Source of the DNA: an uncultured Oscillibacter sp.
GTDB lineage: Bacteria; Bacillota; Clostridia; Oscillospirales; Oscillospiraceae
DNA length: 64,000 nucleotides
Direction of reading: 5' to 3'
Assembly: GCA_910587705.1 (NCBI GenBank)
Contig: CAJUMX010000014.1
Location: 1 to 64,000, forward strand
Below the pieces are notes generated by a model. The model worked only from the letters and a program-made list of their open reading frames with translations, searched no databases and was not told the origin of the DNA. Positions 43,385 to 51,050 of this stretch are shown in pieces; the first letter of the stretch is position 1, and every line of letters starts with the position of its first letter. A program made the position numbers and the translations under genes.

Positions 43385-43465
43385 AACTTCGATGCAGGAA
43401 TGTTTCGGTTTCGACGGGGACAAGTCTTATCATAGAGGCAGTTCAAGAGCAAAGGAGCTGTTTCT

Positions 43466-44371
43466 ATGTCCGTCGTCAACTTCCCCCTTCCAGATCGGGA
43501 GTATTACGCCGCCTCCCCCGTCCTGTGGGATGAGCCCACCATTTCCAGGCCCCGCCGCCGCCTCGCCCCCTCCCGGCGAAGGACCCGGCGATCCCCCCTG
43601 CTCCTGCTGGCCCTTCTGGGGCTGGCGCTGTTCACCGGCGGCTTCCTGCTGGGCCGGGCCGAGGCCGCGGGAGCCAGAGCCGCCCACTCCGCGGCGGGGG
43701 CGGGGGCCGGGAGCGGCGAACCCGTCCGTGTCCTGACCGTCCCCGGGGCGGTAACCTCCGGCGGAGAGGACAAGCCTGCCTCCGGCGGAAAGGACAGCGC
43801 CGTCCCCAAGGACGACTGGAAGCTGATTCTGGTAAACGGCGACCACCCCCTGCCGGAGGATTTCCAGATTCCCGCGCTGACCCAATTACGGAACAACCAC
43901 GCCATTGACCAGCGGGCCTATCCCGCCCTCCAGCGAATGATGGACGACTGCCGGGCGGAGGGGCTGGAGCCCACCATCTGCTCCTCCTACCGGACGTGGG
44001 AAAAGCAGGCGGAGCTCTTTGAAGCCAAGGTTCAATCCTGCCTCCCCCAGGCCGCTTCCCGAAAGGAGGCGGAGGAACAGGCCGCCCTCTGGGTGGCCCG
44101 CCCCGGGACCAGCGAGCACCAGGCGGGGCTGGCAGTGGACATTGTGGACAAGTCCTACCAGCTTTTAGACGAAGGGCAGGAGGACACAGCGGTGCAGAGA
44201 TGGCTGATGGAGCACTGTGCCGAATACGGCTTCATCCTCCGTTACCCCACGGAGAAAAGCGCCCTCACCGGCGTGGGCTACGAGCCCTGGCACTACCGCT
44301 ACGTGGGGGAGGAAGCCGCCGGGGAAATCATGCGCCAGGGAATCTGTCTGGAGGAATACCTGGGATATTAA
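43466..44371 (+). CDS. D-alanyl-D-alanine carboxypeptidase, VanY/M15B family
   Basis: The 301-residue protein has a basic cytoplasmic N-terminus, one membrane helix (about 44-63, LLLLALLGLALFTGGFLLG), an Ala/Gly-rich linker and an external peptidase with both zinc motifs of M15B: TSEHQAGLAVDIVD and EPWHYRYVG. It would trim the terminal D-Ala of peptidoglycan stems. AAAGGAG precedes ATG 43466. The preceding two-component genes on the same strand suggest joint control, as in van-type clusters, but no other van genes are present. Confidence 0.9.
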   Translation: MSVVNFPLPDREYYAASPVLWDEPTISRPRRRLAPSRRRTRRSPLLLLALLGLALFTGGFLLGRAEAAGARAAHSAAGAGAGSGEPVRVLTVPGAVTSGGEDKPASGGKDSAVPKDDWKLILVNGDHPLPEDFQIPALTQLRNNHAIDQRAYPALQRMMDDCRAEGLEPTICSSYRTWEKQAELFEAKVQSCLPQAASRKEAEEQAALWVARPGTSEHQAGLAVDIVDKSYQLLDEGQEDTAVQRWLMEHCAEYGFILRYPTEKSALTGVGYEPWHYRYVGEEAAGEIMRQGICLEEYLGY

Positions 44372-44387
44372 ACCGTCAAAATGACGG

Positions 44388-44416
44388 TTTACACCTCTCC
44401 TTTTTGGGACTATAAT
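44388..44416 (+). promoter_or_regulatory. Sigma-A promoter of the MATE gene
   Basis: TTTACA (44388-44393), 17-base spacer, TATAAT (44411-44416). It overlaps a small hairpin AACCGTCA/TGACGGTT (44371-44389) that may end the upstream transcript. Confidence 0.8.
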
Positions 44417-44455
44417 CAAAATCCATTGAAAAGTCCGAAAGCGAGGTGCATCCCT

Positions 44456-45799
44456 ATGAACAAAGACCTGACCGTGGGGAGGCCGGAAACCGTGCTGTGG
44501 CGGTTCTGCCTCCCCCTGTTTGGCAGCATCCTTTTCCAGCAGCTCTACAACATCGCCGACAGCCTGGTGGCCGGGAAGTTCATCGGCGAGGAGGCCCTGG
44601 CCGCCGTGGGCAACAGCTACGAGGTGACGCTGATTTTCCTGGCTTTCGCCTTCGGGTGCAACATGGGCTGCTCCGTGGTGGTCTCCCAGCTCTTCGGGGC
44701 CAGGGAGTACGGGAAGATGAAAACGGCGGTGTCCACCGCCTGCATCGCCAGCGCCGTCCTCTGCGGGGCGCTGATGCTGGGAGGTATCCTTGGCTGCGGC
44801 GGGCTGCTCCGGCTCATCCATACCCCGGAGGGGGCCTTCGCCGCCTCCAAGCTCTACCTGGACATCTACATCTGGGGCCTGCCCTTCGTCTTTTTCTATA
44901 ACATCGCCACCGGCGTATTCTCCGCCCTGGGAGACTCCCGGACCCCTTTCCTCTTCCTGGCGGCCTCCTCCACTGCCAACATCGCGGTGGATATCCTCTT
45001 TGTCACCGCCTTTGACATGGGGGTGGCTGGCGTGGCCTGGGCCACCTTCCTCTGCCAGGGAATCAGCTGCGTCCTGGCGGTGGGTGTGGTATGCGCCCGC
45101 CTGCGAAAGGTGGAAGCCCCAGAGCCCGCGCCGGTGTTCTCCCCCCTGCTGCTGAAAAAAATTGCCGTCATTGCCATCCCCAGCATCCTCCAGCAAAGCT
45201 TCATCTCCGTGGGCAACATCGTCCTCCAGGGGGTCATCAACGGCTTTGGCACCGGCGTTATGGCGGGCTACTCCGCCGGAGTAAAGCTGAACAACCTGGT
45301 CATCACCTCCTTCACCACCCTGGCCAACGGTGTGTCCAACTACACCGCCCAAAACATCGGCGCACAAAAGCTCCCCCGGGTGAGGGCCGGATTCCGGGCC
45401 GGGGTGAAGCTGGTGTGGCTTTTGAGCCTGCCCCTGTTCCTGCTGTATTTCTTCGCCAGCCGGCACATGCTGTCCCTTTTCCTGGACAGCCCCACGGAGG
45501 ACGCCCTCCGAACCGGCGTAGCCTATCTTCGCATCCTCTCCCCCTTTTACTTCATCATTTCCGCCAAGCTGGTGGCCGACGGCGTTCTCCGGGGCTCCGG
45601 GCGGATGCTCCATTTTATGGCCTCCACCTTCACGGACCTAATTCTCCGGGTGGTCCTGGCCATGCTGCTGGCCCGGACGGCCCTGGGGGCTCTTGGCATC
45701 TGGTGTGCCTGGCCCATTGGCTGGACCGTAGCCTCCGCCATGTCCGTTTTCTTCTATGGGACCGGCCCCTGGAAGCACGCCGAGGACGGAACGGAATAA
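44456..45799 (+). CDS. MATE-family multidrug/Na+ antiporter
   Basis: A 447-residue protein of twelve helices in two related halves. The N-terminal region RPETVLWRFCLPLFGSILF and the segment QQLYNIADSLVAGKFIGEEA are typical of MATE transporters of the DinF/NorM-like branch, as is the repeat-half segment QQSFISVGNIVLQGVINGFG. It exports organic cations or metabolites in exchange for Na+ or H+. ATG 44456 follows GCGAGGTG; in-frame sequence to 44381 contains the promoter. Confidence 0.9.
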   Translation: MNKDLTVGRPETVLWRFCLPLFGSILFQQLYNIADSLVAGKFIGEEALAAVGNSYEVTLIFLAFAFGCNMGCSVVVSQLFGAREYGKMKTAVSTACIASAVLCGALMLGGILGCGGLLRLIHTPEGAFAASKLYLDIYIWGLPFVFFYNIATGVFSALGDSRTPFLFLAASSTANIAVDILFVTAFDMGVAGVAWATFLCQGISCVLAVGVVCARLRKVEAPEPAPVFSPLLLKKIAVIAIPSILQQSFISVGNIVLQGVINGFGTGVMAGYSAGVKLNNLVITSFTTLANGVSNYTAQNIGAQKLPRVRAGFRAGVKLVWLLSLPLFLLYFFASRHMLSLFLDSPTEDALRTGVAYLRILSPFYFIISAKLVADGVLRGSGRMLHFMASTFTDLILRVVLAMLLARTALGALGIWCAWPIGWTVASAMSVFFYGTGPWKHAEDGTE

Positions 45800-45841
45800 A
45801 GAAGGAGCGGGAACGCGCAAATGCGTCCCCGCTCCTTATCC

Positions 45842-46486
45842 TTATTTGTTCTCCAGACCGTCCGCCAGCCGCTTCAGCATGGTGCACATCTGCTGCCGGG
45901 TCACAGGCTCGGTCAGCTTCAGGTCACCCTCCGCGTCGCCGGTAAGGATGCCGTTTTTCACGGCCCATTCCACGCCCTCTTTATGGGCGGGGCTGGGAGT
46001 ATTGTCCATAGGGTTCGCCTCCTTTTCCTCCAGGGGACGGAGATAGGCCGTCACCAGGGCGGTTTTTCGGGTTCTCCGGCAGACCATGCCGCCGTTATCT
46101 TGGCTCCCCGCCGTACCGGGGGAGGTGTTGCCCTCAATGGCGGTGACGGTCCCGCTGCCCACGGCCTCCACCACGCCGGTGTGGCCGAAATTGTAGAGGA
46201 CGATATCCCCCGGCCGGGCCTCCTTCACTACCTGGGAAGGCTGGTGGGCCTCGTACCAGCTCAGCAGAGCCGAGCAGGAGGCCGTCTTACAGGGAAGCCG
46301 CTCCCCCGCCTGGTCAAAGACCCACTGGACGAAGGCCATGCACCAGGGGTAGGCGGCCCCGGAAACCTCCCGTCCATAGAACCAGTCGTTGTACTTCACC
46401 CGGTTGGAGCCCGCCGGGGCCTCCTTTACATTGATCTCTCCCCGGGCAATGGAAAGCACTTGCTCAGCCAGCGTCATATCCGCCAT
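45842..46486 (-). CDS. CHAP-domain endolysin with SLH-like tail
   Basis: The 214-residue protein has a CHAP amidase/peptidase domain with catalytic Cys in YPWCMAFVQWVF and His in FGHTGVVEAVG, then a short linker and a C-terminal segment (WAVKNGILTGDAEGDLKL then PVTRQQMCTMLKRL) resembling the SLH-like wall-binding tail of clostridial phage lysins. There is no signal peptide, fitting release through the holin encoded immediately upstream. Its start overlaps the holin gene by 23 bases. No other phage genes are near. Confidence 0.88.
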   Translation of the reverse strand: MADMTLAEQVLSIARGEINVKEAPAGSNRVKYNDWFYGREVSGAAYPWCMAFVQWVFDQAGERLPCKTASCSALLSWYEAHQPSQVVKEARPGDIVLYNFGHTGVVEAVGSGTVTAIEGNTSPGTAGSQDNGGMVCRRTRKTALVTAYLRPLEEKEANPMDNTPSPAHKEGVEWAVKNGILTGDAEGDLKLTEPVTRQQMCTMLKRLADGLENK

Positions 46487-46679
46487 CTCCCTTCACACCC
46501 GGAGCCTTTTGGCTCTGGGTTCCAAAATAGAAGGCAATGACCACGGCGTAAACCGTCATGAACTCCTGGGAGATTTCGCCTCTCAGGGCCATCACGGAAA
46601 ACACCGCCGTCAGAGCCAGCGTCACCAGGCTCTTCACGCGGAGGAGCTTTCCCAGCCCCTCCAAAATACTCTTGTTCAT
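46464..46679 (-). CDS. Small phage-type holin
   Basis: A 71-residue protein with a basic N-terminus (NKSILEGLGKLLRVK) and two membrane stretches, the second being EFMTVYAVVIAFYFGTQSQK, a pattern I associate with small holins of clostridial phages. Holins permeabilise the membrane so that lysin reaches the wall. GGAGAG precedes ATG 46679. It overlaps the endolysin gene, as in phage lysis cassettes. Confidence 0.75.
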   Translation of the reverse strand: MNKSILEGLGKLLRVKSLVTLALTAVFSVMALRGEISQEFMTVYAVVIAFYFGTQSQKAPGVKGDGGYDAG

Positions 46680-46969
46680 GGTTTTTCTCTCCTTCCCAAT
46701 TCAGTATACGCGCCTGGCCCGAAGTCGCGTCTCCAAGCCAGCGCCCACAGACTTCCCCCAATTCCCCTTTTGTTGCACCTTCCCGTGCAACCTCCCCCGC
46801 AGCGGCAGCCCCCGCCGCCCAAGGGATACCCCGTTTCTGCGATTTGTCAAGCCATGATTTTCACGAATATCCTCTCCTTTTTTCTCCACTCCCACCATTG
46901 CTTTTGCCGGGGGAGTCCGCTACAATATGTAGCGGTTGCTTATGAATATGAATGGAGGATATGGCAGAT

Positions 46970-47215
46970 ATGGAATTGGGTTATGATCCGCTTTGGGACG
47001 AGCAGGGCCGGATGCGGCAGGGCTGCACCGTGGGCGAGGCGCTGGCCTGGATGACGAAATTCGGCGGCCGCACCGCGGGAGAGTCCGTGTGCATCAATGG
47101 CGTGGGCTATAAAATCGGGCGCCTGCTCTATGGTCCGGAAAGGCCCGCCGTAGCGGATAAGCCCATCTCCCGGGTCTATGACGGGTACTACCGTCAGCTG
47201 AATTTCAGCGTGTGA
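46970..47215 (+). CDS. Small conserved-looking protein of unknown function
   Basis: An 81-residue acidic protein with no membrane segment; features are YDPLWDEQGRMRQGCTVGEA and VCINGVGYKIGRLLYGPE. I do not recognise the family. ATGs at 46952, 46961 and 46970 are in frame; GGAGG at 46954-46958 supports 46970 best. A promoter TTGCTT-N17-TACAAT lies about 30 bases upstream and a strong terminator follows, so it is a single-gene unit. Confidence 0.6.
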   Translation: MELGYDPLWDEQGRMRQGCTVGEALAWMTKFGGRTAGESVCINGVGYKIGRLLYGPERPAVADKPISRVYDGYYRQLNFSV

Positions 47216-47241
47216 GCTTCCGGGGAGCCAGGGAATCCAAC

Positions 47242-47277
47242 GGGGCGCACGGCCCAAAACGCCGTGCGCCCCTTCTT
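47242..47277 (+). terminator. Rho-independent terminator
   Basis: GGGGCGCACGGC (47242-47253) pairs perfectly with 47261-47272, followed by TTCTTT. Confidence 0.88.
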
Positions 47278-47325
47278 TGTATTCAGAAAAAGCGCTCTTT
47301 CTGCCCCTTAGAGCCCCATCTATGG

Positions 47326-47354
47326 TTGACACCAACCCTTTTACCCGTTAAAAT
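47326..47354 (+). promoter_or_regulatory. Sigma-A promoter of the hybrid kinase
   Basis: TTGACA (47326-47331), 17-base spacer, TAAAAT (47349-47354), about 80 bases before the start codon. Confidence 0.8.
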
Positions 47355-47435
47355 AACATCATGAAATTGGCTCGGCGGGCCGTCCCTTTCCCTCATGCCC
47401 GCCCCGGACTCTCAGCCATATGGAGGAGAAAGCCT

Positions 47436-50400
47436 ATGTATCATTGTCATCTGCGGCTCTACTGCGTCGGCCATCGTCAGGAGCTTTTCGCCCCTGTCAA
47501 GGAGACCGCTCCTCTGGAGCCCTTTACCCATACCTTCCTGGAGAGTGAGGAGCCGGACTCCGCCCTGGCCGCCCAGGCCAGCATCGTCTTCGCTGATCTC
47601 ACGGGGCGAAACGCCGTCGAGACCACCCGGACGTTGGCGCAGAGCGGGACGGCGCTGATCGTCCTGGGCACGCGGGAGCAGCTGTCGCAGTTGACGGACC
47701 TGCTTCCCGCCCTGACGGACCTGTGGCCCCTCCCCATGAGCGAAGAGGAGCTGCGCTTCCGCTTCCAGAAATGGCAGCAGACCTGTCACCAGGAGAAGGA
47801 CCTCTGGGAGTCCCGGCAATATCTGGAGGCCGCCATCAACAGCGTCCCCAATCTGGTCTGGTACAAGAGCAAGGAGGGCGTTCACGAAAAAGTAAACGAC
47901 AGCTTCTGCCAGACCGTGAGCAAAACCAAGGAACAGGTTCAGGGACAGCGGCACGCCTATATCTGGGATGTGGAACAGGACGATCCCGCCTGCATCGAGT
48001 CTGAACGAATCGTCATGGAAAGCAGGCAGACCGGCATCGCGGAGGAGACGATACAAACCGGCGAGGGAACCCGGCTTCTGACCACCTACAAAACCCCTCT
48101 GTACGACCTGGACGGCAGCGTCATGGGCACCGTGGGCGTGGGCATCGACGTGACAAAGGAACGGGCTTATGAGGCGGAGCTGCGGCGGGAGAATCACGCA
48201 CTGGAAACCCTGTTTACCACCATGGACTGCGGCGTGCTGTGCCACAGCCTGGACGGGTCCCATATTCTCAGCGTCAACCGGGCCGCTTTGTCGATTTTGG
48301 GCTATCCGTCGCAGGAGGAGCTTTCCAGAGCCGGTTTCGACACCATCGCCACCTCCGTGTTCAGCGAGGACCGGGAGAAGCTGCTAAGCAGCATCAAATC
48401 CCTCAAGAACGTGGGGGACAGCGTTAGTGTGGAATACCGGGTCCGTCATCCCAACGGAGATATCCTGCACATAATGGGCAACGTGAAGCTGATCGAGGAG
48501 GACGGCGAGCTGTTCTACCAGCGCTTCCTCCTGGACTGCACCGCCCAAAAGCAGCAGGAGCGGGAGGAACAGCTCCGCAAGGAGCGCCGCCACCAGGAGC
48601 TGGTCCAGGCCCTGAGCACAGACTACAACCTGGTCTGCTATTTCGACCTGGAGACCCGCCAGGGCACGGCCCTTCGAACCTATGCTTGTCCCGCCGGTCT
48701 TTTGGAGCAGCTCTTCACCGGGGACCTCTCGCTGGACGTCCATATGGAAAATTATATACAGACCTGCGTCTATGTGGACGACCGGGATATGCTCCGCCGG
48801 ATTTTCGCCGGGGACAATCTGCTTCGGGCCCTCCAGGACCAGGGCATCTACTATCTCAACTACCGGACCGTCTGCATGGGCGATATCCGTTACTTCCAAA
48901 TGAAGGCCGTACCCATCGGGGACCGGGCCTCCAGCCGGGGCGTCGTCATCGGCTTTCGCAGCGTGGACGCGGAAACCCGGTCGGAGATGGAGAAAAAGAA
49001 CCTGCTGGAGGATGCCCTGGCCCAGGCCAACCGGGCCAGCAAGGCCAAGAGCGTTTTCCTCTCCAACATGTCCCATGACATCCGTACCCCCATGAACGCC
49101 ATCATCGGCTTCACCGCCCTGGCCACCACCCACCTGGACAACCGAGAGCAGGTGGAGGAATACCTCAAGAAAATCATGACCTCCGGCAACCACCTGCTCA
49201 GCCTCATCAACGACGTGCTGGACATGAGCCGCATCGAAAGCGGCAAAATGTATCTGGATGAGAAGCCCTGCACCCTGCCGGACATTCTCCACGGCCTGCG
49301 GAGCATCGTCCAGGCGGACGTCCACGCCAAGCAGCTGGAGCTGTACATGGACGCCGTGGACGTCATCCACGAGGATATCCTCTGCGACCGGCTGCGGCTG
49401 AATCAGATTCTCTTAAACCTGCTGGGCAACTCCATCAAATACACCCCCGCCGGGGGCATCGTCAGCATCCGGGTGATGGAGAAGCCCTCCGCCCCGACGG
49501 GCCACGCCTCCTATGAGTTCAGCATCCGGGATACCGGCATCGGCATGAGCGAGGAGTTTGTCGCCCACATTTTCGAGCCCTTCGAGCGGGAACGGAACTC
49601 CACCACCAGCGGGATTCAGGGCACGGGCCTGGGCATGGCCATCACCCGGAACATTGTGGAAATGATGAACGGCTCCATCCACGTCAAGAGCCGGCAGGGC
49701 GTGGGAACGGAGTTCACCGTGGACCTCACCTTCCGCCTCTGCTCCGACGAGAAGCAGCCCACTACCATCCCGGAGCTCTCCGGCTGCCGCGCCCTGGTGG
49801 TGGACGACGATTTCAACACCTGCGACAGCGTATCCTGCATGCTCCAGCAGATCGGCATGCGGGCGGAGTGGACCCTTTCCGGCAAGGAGGCGGTGCTCCG
49901 CACCCGGCAAGCCGTCATGCGGCGGGACCACTATTCCGTCTACATCATCGACTGGCTTCTGCCGGATATGAACGGCATCGAGGTCACCCGGCGCATCCGC
50001 AAAGAGTGCGGCGACGAGGTGCCCATCATCGTCCTCACCGCCTATGACTGGGCCGATATTGAGGAGGAGGACACGGAGGCCGGAGTTACCGCCTTCTGCG
50101 GCAAGCCTCTGTTCCTCTCGGAGCTGCGGGACTGCCTGATGTCCATTGTGGGCACGGAGGAGACCCCGGAGGAGAAGGGCCAATTGTCAGCCCAGCCCCT
50201 GGACCTGGGCCGCATCCTGCTGGCGGAGGACAACGAGCTGAACCAGGAAATTGCCCAGGCCATCCTGGAGGAGGCGGGCTTCACCGTGGAAATCGCGGAG
50301 AACGGGCAGATTGCTTTGGAGCGGCTGACCCATGCGGAGCCGGATTATTACCAGCTGATCCTGATGGACGTGCAGATGCCCGTCATGAACGGCTACGAGG

Positions 50401-50588
50401 CTACCCAGGCCATTCGTGCCCTGGAAAATCCGGCCCTTTCCAGCATCCCCATCCTGGCTATGACGGCCAACGCCTTCGAGGAGGACAAACAAACAGCCCT
50501 CAAGTGCGGCATGAACGGGCATATCTCCAAGCCCATCGACATTGCCAAGCTACTGGAGACCTTGGAAAACGTGCTGCGGAACCGATAA
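47436..50588 (+). CDS. Hybrid histidine kinase: PAS repeats, kinase, two receivers
   Basis: The 1050-residue protein has, in order, an N-terminal alpha/beta domain of about 105 residues without recognised family, PAS domains at roughly 115-235 (SVPNLVWYKSKEGVHEKVND) and 245-365 (VLCHSLDGSHILSVNRAALS), a further PAS-like segment to about 510, the kinase core (NMSHDIRTPMNAIIGF, LGNSIKYTPAGG, GTGLGMAITRNIVEMM), and two receiver domains. The first receiver has IIDWLLPDMNG, the second LLAEDNELNQEIAQAILEE and LILMDVQMPVMNGYEA. No membrane helix is visible, so it senses a cytoplasmic signal. There is no output domain or regulator beside it. ATG 47436 follows GGAGGAG. Confidence 0.92.
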   Translation: MYHCHLRLYCVGHRQELFAPVKETAPLEPFTHTFLESEEPDSALAAQASIVFADLTGRNAVETTRTLAQSGTALIVLGTREQLSQLTDLLPALTDLWPLPMSEEELRFRFQKWQQTCHQEKDLWESRQYLEAAINSVPNLVWYKSKEGVHEKVNDSFCQTVSKTKEQVQGQRHAYIWDVEQDDPACIESERIVMESRQTGIAEETIQTGEGTRLLTTYKTPLYDLDGSVMGTVGVGIDVTKERAYEAELRRENHALETLFTTMDCGVLCHSLDGSHILSVNRAALSILGYPSQEELSRAGFDTIATSVFSEDREKLLSSIKSLKNVGDSVSVEYRVRHPNGDILHIMGNVKLIEEDGELFYQRFLLDCTAQKQQEREEQLRKERRHQELVQALSTDYNLVCYFDLETRQGTALRTYACPAGLLEQLFTGDLSLDVHMENYIQTCVYVDDRDMLRRIFAGDNLLRALQDQGIYYLNYRTVCMGDIRYFQMKAVPIGDRASSRGVVIGFRSVDAETRSEMEKKNLLEDALAQANRASKAKSVFLSNMSHDIRTPMNAIIGFTALATTHLDNREQVEEYLKKIMTSGNHLLSLINDVLDMSRIESGKMYLDEKPCTLPDILHGLRSIVQADVHAKQLELYMDAVDVIHEDILCDRLRLNQILLNLLGNSIKYTPAGGIVSIRVMEKPSAPTGHASYEFSIRDTGIGMSEEFVAHIFEPFERERNSTTSGIQGTGLGMAITRNIVEMMNGSIHVKSRQGVGTEFTVDLTFRLCSDEKQPTTIPELSGCRALVVDDDFNTCDSVSCMLQQIGMRAEWTLSGKEAVLRTRQAVMRRDHYSVYIIDWLLPDMNGIEVTRRIRKECGDEVPIIVLTAYDWADIEEEDTEAGVTAFCGKPLFLSELRDCLMSIVGTEETPEEKGQLSAQPLDLGRILLAEDNELNQEIAQAILEEAGFTVEIAENGQIALERLTHAEPDYYQLILMDVQMPVMNGYEATQAIRALENPALSSIPILAMTANAFEEDKQTALKCGMNGHISKPIDIAKLLETLENVLRNR

Positions 50589-50595
50589 AATGAAA

Positions 50596-50632
50596 AAAGC
50601 GGGCGAGAGACGGTTCGTCTCTCGCCCGCTTT
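50596..50632. terminator. Strong terminator between the hybrid kinase and rsfS
   Basis: AAAGCGGGCGAGAGAC (50596-50611) pairs perfectly with 50617-50632 and ends in TTT on either strand, serving both convergent genes. Confidence 0.88.
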
Positions 50633-50647
50633 CCGTTTGCATCTTGT

Positions 50648-51010
50648 TCAGTCCGCCGTCAGCACGCCGCTGAGGTCCAGAGGCTTTCCGTCGGACCAGA
50701 GGCGCTCCAGGTCGTAAAATTCCCGGGCCTCCTGGGAGAACACATGGACCGCCACGCAGCCATAGTCCAGCAGCACCCAGGTGCCATCCCGGTGGCCCTC
50801 CCGGTGGAGGGGAGCCTCCCCGGCCTGCTCCTTCATGGCCTTTTCCACCGCGTCACACAGGGCGTTAATCTGGGTGTTGGACCCGCCGGTGGCGATGACG
50901 AAAAAGTCCGCCAGAGTGGTCAGGTCCGTGATTTCAATAGCGGAAATCTCCTTGCCCTTCTTCTCGTCCAGGGCCTTGGCGGCAATGATGGCCAGCTCTT
51001 TCGGTGTCAT
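50648..51010 (-). CDS. rsfS: Ribosomal silencing factor RsfS
   Basis: The 120-residue protein matches RsfS: KALDEKKGKEISAIEITDLT, ADFFVIATGGSNTQINA and HREGHRDGTWVLLDYGCVAVHVF. It binds ribosomal protein L14 and blocks subunit joining in starvation. ATG 51010 has a good distance from GAGAGG; ATG 51016 is too close. It ends the block that also holds nadD-yqeK, its usual neighbours. Confidence 0.95.
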   Translation of the reverse strand: MTPKELAIIAAKALDEKKGKEISAIEITDLTTLADFFVIATGGSNTQINALCDAVEKAMKEQAGEAPLHREGHRDGTWVLLDYGCVAVHVFSQEAREFYDLERLWSDGKPLDLSGVLTAD

Positions 51011-51050
51011 AGACATTCCTCTCTTTCCTGAAAATATGTGAATGGTATTC

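Noticed and set aside
43405..43460. Sequence GGTTTCGACGGGGAC resembling the 5' end of tmRNA
   Set aside because: No matching tmRNA 3' half with a CCA-type acceptor follows within 400 bases; instead a VanY gene with a good ribosome site begins at 43466.
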